Source: Saprospiraceae bacterium
GTDB taxonomy: Bacteria > Bacteroidota > Bacteroidia > Chitinophagales > Saprospiraceae
Length of the DNA: 64,000 nucleotides
Reading direction: 5' to 3'
Assembly: GCA_016706365.1 (NCBI GenBank)
Contig: JADJJU010000005.1
Coordinates: forward strand, 62,001-126,000
Every line of letters starts with the position of its first letter. The stretch's first letter is position 1. Position numbers and translations under genes: made by a program. The notes under the pieces were generated by a model. That model worked only from the letters and a program-made list of their open reading frames with translations, made no database searches and was not told where the DNA came from. Shown piece by piece: positions 58,702 to 64,000 of the stretch.

Positions 58702-60030
58702 TCATGAATAAGCTTTAGCAATTTCTTGCTCAAATTCAGGAAATGAAAGATGATCCAGTACCTCTGCCACGAAGGCAAACTGCAATAAGGATGCTGCTTC
58801 TTTCCGGCTGAGTCCCCGACTCATCAGATAAAAAAGTGATTCTTTGTCCAGCTGCCCTATAGTGGCACCATGACTGCATTTTACATCATCAGCAAAAATC
58901 TCCAGCTGTGGTTTAGTGTCCATTCTGGCTTTTGGCGAAATGAGTAAAGTATTATTTTGTTGAAATGCATTTGTTTTTTGTGCATCCTGTCTCACCATTA
59001 CCTTGCCGGTGAACACGCCTCGGGATTGATCAGCCAGCACTGCTTTGTACATTTCCCGGCTTTCACATCTCGGCTGAGCATGGTCGATAAAGCTTAAATT
59101 ATCTGTGTGCTGGTCCTTTGTGCCCACCGTAATTCCATATAATTGTGTGTATGTATTAGAGGCTTTCAAGTGTGCTGAAACTTCATTGCGGGCAATTCGT
59201 GCCCCCAGATCAGCAGTAAACGTCATGAATCGGCTGTCTCTTTTTTGGTCCGTATCTAATTGATGAATGAGGAAAGAATCCGGATTAATATCCTGTACTT
59301 TGAAATGATCCACACATGCGTTTTCATTCAAAACAATTCTTGTCAAAGCATTTATAAAAACCGGCTGAGAAGCATCAGTACTTACTGTTTCATATGTTTC
59401 AATAAAGCGTGAGGAAGAACCTCTTTCCGCGATAATCAGTGTCTGGGGAGAAATCATCAGAGCTTCATCAATCGGAGAAGCCAAATGAACAATGTGAATA
59501 GGTTTCTCCAAATGCACACCCGATGGTATATAGATAAAAATATTATCCTTGCTGAAAGAAGTACTTAAATGCAGGAAAATCCGATTTTGCCGTCCTATCC
59601 ACTGATGATGATGCTGAACAATAAGGTCTCTGGAAATGGCATCATTCATTGCCTCATCAAATGTACAAACAGTCAGTCCTGAAATAAGCGGCAATTCTGA
59701 GGATAAATCTTTTCTGAAATAGCCATTATAAAATACCAGTTTGTAAGTATCCAAATTGTTGCCAAAATGCGGAGCCAATTCGGAGGCAAGACTTTCTTCC
59801 CTGGATGGTAAAACATATTTATTGTTCAATATCCGGGCAACCGCAGTGTATTTCCAGTCTTCATCCCTTAAAGTAGGAAAGGACATCTCTTCCATGATTT
59901 TCATGGAAGACTGTCGCATCACATGCATTGGGGTGAATTTGTGACCATTGAGACTTTGCTCAAAGGAGTTAAACAGAATGTTCCACCTTTGCTTCAGTTC
60001 CAGGTCTTTATCTATAAGTTGAGTTGACAT
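58702..60030 (-). CDS. sufD: SufD scaffold subunit
   Basis: A 442-residue right-handed beta-helix protein of the SufB/SufD family, C-terminal motif KCSHGATIGQLDKESLFYLMSRGLSRKEA (short quotes: CSHGAT, YLMSRGL). It pairs with SufB in the SufBC2D complex and is involved in iron entry. The length matches other SufD proteins. It lies between sufC (45 bases) and sufS (24 bases) on the same strand. Confidence 0.94.
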   Translation of the reverse strand: MSTQLIDKDLELKQRWNILFNSFEQSLNGHKFTPMHVMRQSSMKIMEEMSFPTLRDEDWKYTAVARILNNKYVLPSREESLASELAPHFGNNLDTYKLVFYNGYFRKDLSSELPLISGLTVCTFDEAMNDAISRDLIVQHHHQWIGRQNRIFLHLSTSFSKDNIFIYIPSGVHLEKPIHIVHLASPIDEALMISPQTLIIAERGSSSRFIETYETVSTDASQPVFINALTRIVLNENACVDHFKVQDINPDSFLIHQLDTDQKRDSRFMTFTADLGARIARNEVSAHLKASNTYTQLYGITVGTKDQHTDNLSFIDHAQPRCESREMYKAVLADQSRGVFTGKVMVRQDAQKTNAFQQNNTLLISPKARMDTKPQLEIFADDVKCSHGATIGQLDKESLFYLMSRGLSRKEAASLLQFAFVAEVLDHLSFPEFEQEIAKAYS

Positions 60031-60075
60031 ATTTAAAGTCAGATTTCTATTTTTTCAAATGCTAATAAAGAGCGT

Positions 60076-60837
60076 TTAAGCCGATACTCCATCAGCCTCT
60101 TCTTTGATCCAGTCGTATCCTTTTGCTTCCAGCTCTACTGCAAGATGACGGTCGCCGGTTTTAACTATACGTCCCTTATACAAAACATGTACAAAGTCGG
60201 GTACGATGTAATTAAGTAATCTTTGGTAATGCGTTACCACGATAAATGATCTTTCTTGATTACGCAGTTGATTTACGCCATCTGATACAGTTTTCAAAGC
60301 ATCGATATCCAGGCCTGAGTCAGTTTCATCCAAAATTGCAAGTGAAGGTTCCAAAACCGCCATCTGAAAAACTTCATTGCGCTTTTTTTCTCCGCCGGAA
60401 AACCCTTCGTTCAATGAGCGTTTGAGCATGCTTTCATCCATGCCAACTGATTTTACTTTTTCGCGAAGGAATTTGAGCATTTGCATGGCATCCAATTCTT
60501 CTAATCCTTTATGCTTTCTTCCGGCATTGATGATATGCTTCATGAAATTGGATGTAGAAACTCCGGGAATTTCAACAGGATATTGAAAGCTCAGAAATAT
60601 GCCTTCCAGCGCTCTTTCATTGATATCCATTTCACTCAGGTCCTCGCCCTTGTAAGTCATGGATCCCGCAGTAATTTCATATTCTTCTCTTCCTGCAATT
60701 ACGTTTGCCAGAGTACTCTTGCCTGAGCCATTAGGCCCCATGATTGCATGTACTTCACCCGGTTTGATTTCCAGATTGATTCCATTCAGAATAGATTGAT
60801 TATCTATGGAAACATGCAGATTCTTTATACTTAACAT
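60076..60837 (-). CDS. sufC: SufC ATPase
   Basis: Start at 60837 (MLSIKNLHVSIDNQ) is chosen because the ABC fold begins there; upstream codons in the longer frame to 60972 lie in the sufB gene. The 253-residue ATPase has Walker A MGPNGSGKST, ABC signature SGGEKKRNE and Walker B AILDETDSGLDID, plus the H-loop VVTHYQRLL. It drives conformational change of SufBC2D. sufB ends 44 bases upstream. Confidence 0.96.
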   Translation of the reverse strand: MLSIKNLHVSIDNQSILNGINLEIKPGEVHAIMGPNGSGKSTLANVIAGREEYEITAGSMTYKGEDLSEMDINERALEGIFLSFQYPVEIPGVSTSNFMKHIINAGRKHKGLEELDAMQMLKFLREKVKSVGMDESMLKRSLNEGFSGGEKKRNEVFQMAVLEPSLAILDETDSGLDIDALKTVSDGVNQLRNQERSFIVVTHYQRLLNYIVPDFVHVLYKGRIVKTGDRHLAVELEAKGYDWIKEEADGVSA

Positions 60838-60881
60838 ATGAACAGATCTATAATTTGTATTAGATGAATTTTTATAAAAGA

Positions 60882-62327
60882 TTACCCGACGCTGCCTTCT
60901 AAACTGATGGCCAGAAGTTTTTGGGCTTCTACTGCGAATTCCATAGGGAGTTCGTTGAATACTTCTTTGCAATAACCATTTACAATCATGTTGACTGCAT
61001 CCTCTTCAGTGAGACCTCTCTGGAGGCAGTAGAACATTTGATCTTCTCCGATTTTCGAAGTAGTGGCTTCGTGTTCGATTTGAGCGCTTTGATTTTCGAC
61101 TTCTATGTAGGGGAATGTGTGAGCTCCGCATTTGTCCCCCATCAACAGGGAATCGCATTGGGAGAAATTTCTGGCATTTTCAGCTTTGCGGCCTATTTTG
61201 ACCAGCCCTCTGTATGAATTTTGGCTTTTGCCGGCAGAGATACCTTTGGAAATGATAGTACTCTTTGTGTTTTTGCCAAGGTGAATCATCTTGGTTCCTG
61301 TATCGGCCTGCTGGTAGTTATTGGTCACAGCGATGGAATAGAACTCTCCTGTGGAGTTGTCTCCTTTCAGGATTACGCTTGGATACTTCCATGTAATTGC
61401 TGAGCCGGTTTCTACCTGAGTCCAGCTGATTTTGGAGTTGTATCCTGCACAAAGTCCGCGTTTGGTAACGAAATTGTAGATTCCCCCAACACCGTTTTTG
61501 TCACCCGGATACCAGTTTTGGACTGTGCTGTATTTTACAAAAGCATTATCCATTGCCACGATTTCGACAACAGCTGCATGGAGCTGATTTTCATCACGCA
61601 TAGGAGCTGTACATCCTTCGAGATAGCTGACTTGTGAGCTTTCTTCTGCTACAATCAGCGTACGTTCGAACTGACCGGTATTGGCTGCATTGATACGGAA
61701 GTAAGTGGATAATTCCATCGGGCAGTGAACCCCTTTTGGAATGTAACAGAATGAGCCGTCACTGAATACCGCTGAATTCAATGCTGCAAAATAATTGTCT
61801 GTATGAGGGACGACAGAGCCCAGATATTTTTTGATCAGCTCAGGATGTTCCTGTACTGCTTCGCTGAAGCTGCAGAAGATAATTCCGAGTTCAGAAAGTG
61901 TCTCTTTGTAGGTAGTGGTTACTGATACACTATCGATGACGGCATCAACTGCCACTCCTGCGAGAATTTTCTGTTCATCCAGGGGTACTCCAAGTTTTTT
62001 GAAAGTTTCCAAAAGCTCCGGATCGACTTCATCCAGACTATTCAGCAATTTCTTGGCTTTGGGGGCAGCATAAAAGATGATATCCTGATAATTGATTTCA
62101 GGGTAGTGGACATTGGGCCATTTGGGTTCCTTCAGAGTTAGCCAGTGTTTGTATGCTTCCAGCCTCCATGCGAGGAGCCATTCGGGTTCATTTTTTTTAG
62201 CAGAAATGATTCTTACAACATCTTCGCTGAGGCCTTTTGGGATGGTTTCAGTCTCAAAATCACTTGACCATCCGTATTTATAATCGCTTCGGGTATGTTC
62301 CTCCAGCGTTTGCATCGAATCGCTCAT
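60882..62327 (-). CDS. sufB: SufB scaffold subunit
   Basis: Start at 62327 (MSDSMQTLEEHTRSDYKYGW); the frame is open to 62396 but that part covers the promoter and operator. A second ATG four codons in (62315) is an alternative. The 481-residue protein has YIPKGVHCPMELSTYFRINA, EGCTAPMR and the C-terminal HEATTSKIGEDQMFYCLQRGL. SufB is the scaffold on which a cluster is built with SufC and SufD. It is the first gene of the SUF operon. Confidence 0.96.
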   Translation of the reverse strand: MSDSMQTLEEHTRSDYKYGWSSDFETETIPKGLSEDVVRIISAKKNEPEWLLAWRLEAYKHWLTLKEPKWPNVHYPEINYQDIIFYAAPKAKKLLNSLDEVDPELLETFKKLGVPLDEQKILAGVAVDAVIDSVSVTTTYKETLSELGIIFCSFSEAVQEHPELIKKYLGSVVPHTDNYFAALNSAVFSDGSFCYIPKGVHCPMELSTYFRINAANTGQFERTLIVAEESSQVSYLEGCTAPMRDENQLHAAVVEIVAMDNAFVKYSTVQNWYPGDKNGVGGIYNFVTKRGLCAGYNSKISWTQVETGSAITWKYPSVILKGDNSTGEFYSIAVTNNYQQADTGTKMIHLGKNTKSTIISKGISAGKSQNSYRGLVKIGRKAENARNFSQCDSLLMGDKCGAHTFPYIEVENQSAQIEHEATTSKIGEDQMFYCLQRGLTEEDAVNMIVNGYCKEVFNELPMEFAVEAQKLLAISLEGSVG

Positions 62328-62354
62328 CCTTCTCGGTTTTTGCTTATTGAAACG

Positions 62355-62419
62355 CAAAATTAACACAGAGGTTCGTTTATTGTACAAAAAGTACAAATTA
62401 ATCTGTACAAAAAAGTATA
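62355..62419 (-). promoter_or_regulatory. SUF operon promoter with tandem inverted-repeat operator
   Basis: On the minus strand TAATTTTG (62362-62355) fits the Bacteroidota -7 element TAnnTTTG, and TTTG (62388-62385) lies 22 bases upstream as a -33 element, near the usual 19-21. A perfect inverted repeat TTGTAC-N5-GTACAA (62380-62396) covers the -33 element, and an imperfect copy TGTAC-N6-GTATA (62404-62419) sits one to two helical turns further upstream. This is a plausible repressor site for the Rrf2 protein encoded at the end of the operon. Confidence 0.6.
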
Positions 62420-62696
62420 ATAAGGAATTGTAATATATAAAGGAGGGGTGTTTTTATAGCAAATTGCAATATATGCTTAGGCTTACTTTAACGCCAGGCG
62501 TTGCCATTTGGGTAGAAATACCATAGTGTGGCAAATGATTTTAGATTTCAGTAGTTTCAGGTTTCAGTAGTTTCAGATTTGGAACAGCCATTCAGCCTTT
62601 TATTTTTGTGTGATAATTTTATAATTACTGTAAATCAGCTTTCAACAAAGTGCTATTTAGAAGATCTGAAACAGCCAAATAACTTGAGATATAAAT
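62420..62696. other. Intergenic region between sufB promoter and O-methyltransferase
   Basis: Upstream of the operator lies AT-rich DNA, a short GCCAGGCGTTGCC segment and the dispersed repeat copy 3. No gene is seen. Confidence 0.5.
62541..62645. repeat. Dispersed intergenic repeat, copy 3
   Basis: TTAGATTTCAGTAGTTTCAG, a second iteration of GTTTCAGTAGTTTCAG, then ATTTGGAACAGCCATTCAGCC and, after a gap, TACTGTAAATCAGCT. The first 58 bases are nearly the reverse complement of 3008-3077. Confidence 0.7.
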
Positions 62697-63332
62697 CTAT
62701 TTTTTCCTGGCCATCATCAATCCATCCCTGAGATACAGCATAAAATTCTCCACCCTGTCATCTGCCTGCACCATATCATTGAATGCCTTTAGAGCCAGAG
62801 TATTTTTGTCCTGATCATCTCCCAATACTTTTCCGGACCAAAGCACATTATCTGCAATGATTAATCCTCCCGAACGCATTTTGGGCAAGAGAATATCATA
62901 ATAATTGCTGTAGTTTTTTTTGTCTGCATCTATAAATGCGAGATCAATGCCTGCATCTAAGGCAGGTAAAGTCTCAAGGGCATTGCCATAAAGGACTTGT
63001 ATTTTTTCTTCCTGACCAGCCTTTTCAATATATTTGTCATGAAAATGTTTCAATTCATCATCCACTTCCAGGCTGATTAATTTACCACCCGGATTCATTC
63101 CGGATGCCATACAAATAGCCGAATATCCGGTAAAAGTGCCTACCTCTACAATATATTTTGCATTCATAATGCTTGCTATCATCTTCAGAAAATTACCCTG
63201 CAGACTACCTGATAACATTCGGGGCATGGTAGTTTTAAGATGTGTCTCTCTTTCCAAATCATCTAAAACCTCACCGAGATGGGAGCTATGAATGATACAA
63301 TATTTTTCTAATTCCGGATCAAATTCTAGCAT
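62697..63332 (-). CDS. Class I SAM-dependent O-methyltransferase
   Basis: A 211-residue methyltransferase of the catechol/caffeoyl-CoA type. The SAM-binding motif I is YIVEVGTFTGYSAICMA, the acidic strand LISLEVDDEL follows, and AFIDADKKNYSNYYD marks the metal site. Substrate unknown. It begins 3 bases after the EamA gene on the same strand and is likely co-transcribed with it. Confidence 0.9.
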   Translation of the reverse strand: MLEFDPELEKYCIIHSSHLGEVLDDLERETHLKTTMPRMLSGSLQGNFLKMIASIMNAKYIVEVGTFTGYSAICMASGMNPGGKLISLEVDDELKHFHDKYIEKAGQEEKIQVLYGNALETLPALDAGIDLAFIDADKKNYSNYYDILLPKMRSGGLIIADNVLWSGKVLGDDQDKNTLALKAFNDMVQADDRVENFMLYLRDGLMMARKK

Positions 63333-63335
63333 ACT

Positions 63336-64000
63336 TCAAAATTTTGCAAATCTTCTTTTCAATATTGGATAGGAAAAAACTGTTAGAAAAATTAAAAGAA
63401 CTCCGACATAAAAGCCCGGGCCTAATTGTTCATGTTCTTTTAAGATTAAAACTGCCATTATAATGCCATAAATCGGCTCAAGGTTGACTATCAATGTGGT
63501 ATTAAATGCTGATAAATATTTCAATGACTGCAATGATAATATGAACGCAAGTGTGGTGCAAAGTAAGGCCAGAACAATTAAATAAATTAAATCCATAACG
63601 GAAGGAAGAAAAACAGTCTCTGGTTGAGAATAGAACAGGAAAGGCAGAAACAATGTAAGAAACATCCATCCTCCTCCCAGCTCTATGAAAGTAATATCAA
63701 ATGAATGAGCTTTATCTACAAATTTCTTGTTGATGGCGGCAAATAATGCAGAAAGCAAAGCTGCTGCTATTCCTACAAAAACGCCCCAAATCATGCTGAC
63801 TTCCAAATTACTTACGACCAGAGCCATTCCGGGAATGACGCAGAGGCCCAAAATTATTTCGAGCTTATTGATCTTTGTCTTAAAAAGTAATGGTTCAATA
63901 ATAGCGGCAAACAAGGCTCCCGATGCCAGACACACCAAAGCTACAGATGCATTTGCCAATTTGATGGATGCATAAAAACAAAGCCAATGTAAGGCGATGA
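63336..64000 (-). CDS. EamA/DMT family transporter, 5' truncated by window end
   Basis: The frame is open past the right edge, so only the C-terminal 221 residues are visible; the ORF start seen at 63959 is an internal TTG. About seven hydrophobic helices remain, including GVFVGIAAALLSALFAAIN and the EamA repeat NTTLIVNLEPIYGIIMAVLIL. These ten-helix transporters export amino acids, nucleotide sugars or other metabolites. Substrate unknown. Confidence 0.88.
   Translation of the reverse strand, partial: IALHWLCFYASIKLANASVALVCLASGALFAAIIEPLLFKTKINKLEIILGLCVIPGMALVVSNLEVSMIWGVFVGIAAALLSALFAAINKKFVDKAHSFDITFIELGGGWMFLTLFLPFLFYSQPETVFLPSVMDLIYLIVLALLCTTLAFILSLQSLKYLSAFNTTLIVNLEPIYGIIMAVLILKEHEQLGPGFYVGVLLIFLTVFSYPILKRRFAKF

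Overview
The window reads as chromosomal DNA of a Bacteroidota bacterium, most likely from the Saprospiria/Chitinophagia side. The sequence evidence is: several proteins end in type IX secretion (T9SS) sorting domains (CHU_C/type B and type A); PorP/SprF and PorW/SprE T9SS genes are present; there are DUF4199, BatA, Omp28 and a TAnnTTTG-type promoter. I see no rRNA, CRISPR array, phage, plasmid or canonical insertion sequence. One tRNA (Ser-GGA) is present. Most genes are housekeeping or cell-envelope genes. A genus cannot be named from sequence reading alone.

Layout. 1-12.9 kb: a truncated T9SS cargo protein, a membrane protein, a TerC metal exporter, an Omp28-like T9SS protein, then a plus-strand run BatA - dihydroorotase-like pseudoenzyme - two DUF4199 proteins - two family 2 glycosyltransferases - gmhA - gmhB (heptose supply for surface glycans). 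12.9-14.3 kb: a repeat-rich patch with two tandem GIY-YIG nuclease ORFs, repeated tRNA-Ser 3' ends with their terminator, and nested palindromes beside the intact tRNA-Ser. 14.4-22.1 kb: tatD, a TspO-like gene, dprA, a TMTC-like glycosyltransferase and sucA. 22.2-29.5 kb: a peptide ABC permease pair with its binding lipoprotein, a TIGR01777 epimerase, a HAD protein and an M23 peptidase. 29.6-36.7 kb: PorW/SprE, nitroreductase, AMP nucleosidase, then a DtxR-like regulator with a Mn/Zn binding protein and an ABC ATPase. 36.7-51.2 kb, minus strand: a T9SS-exported esterase, a beta-CASP nuclease, a hydrolase with an altered nucleophile, an OmpA-family protein, PorP/SprF and a giant adhesin of about 2511 residues. 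51.4-54 kb: gltX and a polysaccharide deacetylase. 54-56.2 kb: repeat-rich intergenic DNA and a lipoprotein. 56.2-62.4 kb: a complete SUF iron-sulfur operon, sufB-C-D-S-E-T, with an Rrf2 regulator at its 3' end. 62.7-64 kb: an O-methyltransferase and a truncated EamA transporter.

How genes work together. The adhesin, PorP/SprF and OmpA-family genes form the usual T9SS cargo/anchoring cluster, and PorW/SprE belongs to the same machine. The SUF operon has a candidate operator (TTGTAC-N5-GTACAA plus a weaker second copy) lying on the -33 element of a Bacteroidota-type promoter before sufB; the Rrf2 protein encoded at the operon end is the natural candidate to bind it.

A caution applies throughout. 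At least nine otherwise normal genes are interrupted by one- or two-base indels, mostly in short homopolymers or TA repeats (gmhA, the TMTC-like gene, porW, the OmpA-family gene, the adhesin, a lipoprotein, sufT, sufE, sufS). Essential genes are among them, so sequencing or assembly error is far more likely than decay. These genes are annotated full-length. The most interesting biological items are the SUF operator, a DtxR-like regulator that has lost most metal ligands, the dihydroorotase-like protein without its metal site, the tRNA-Ser/GIY-YIG tandem duplication, a terminator-like hairpin inside a signal-peptide coding region, three copies of a dispersed intergenic repeat, and a 138-base tract with no G.
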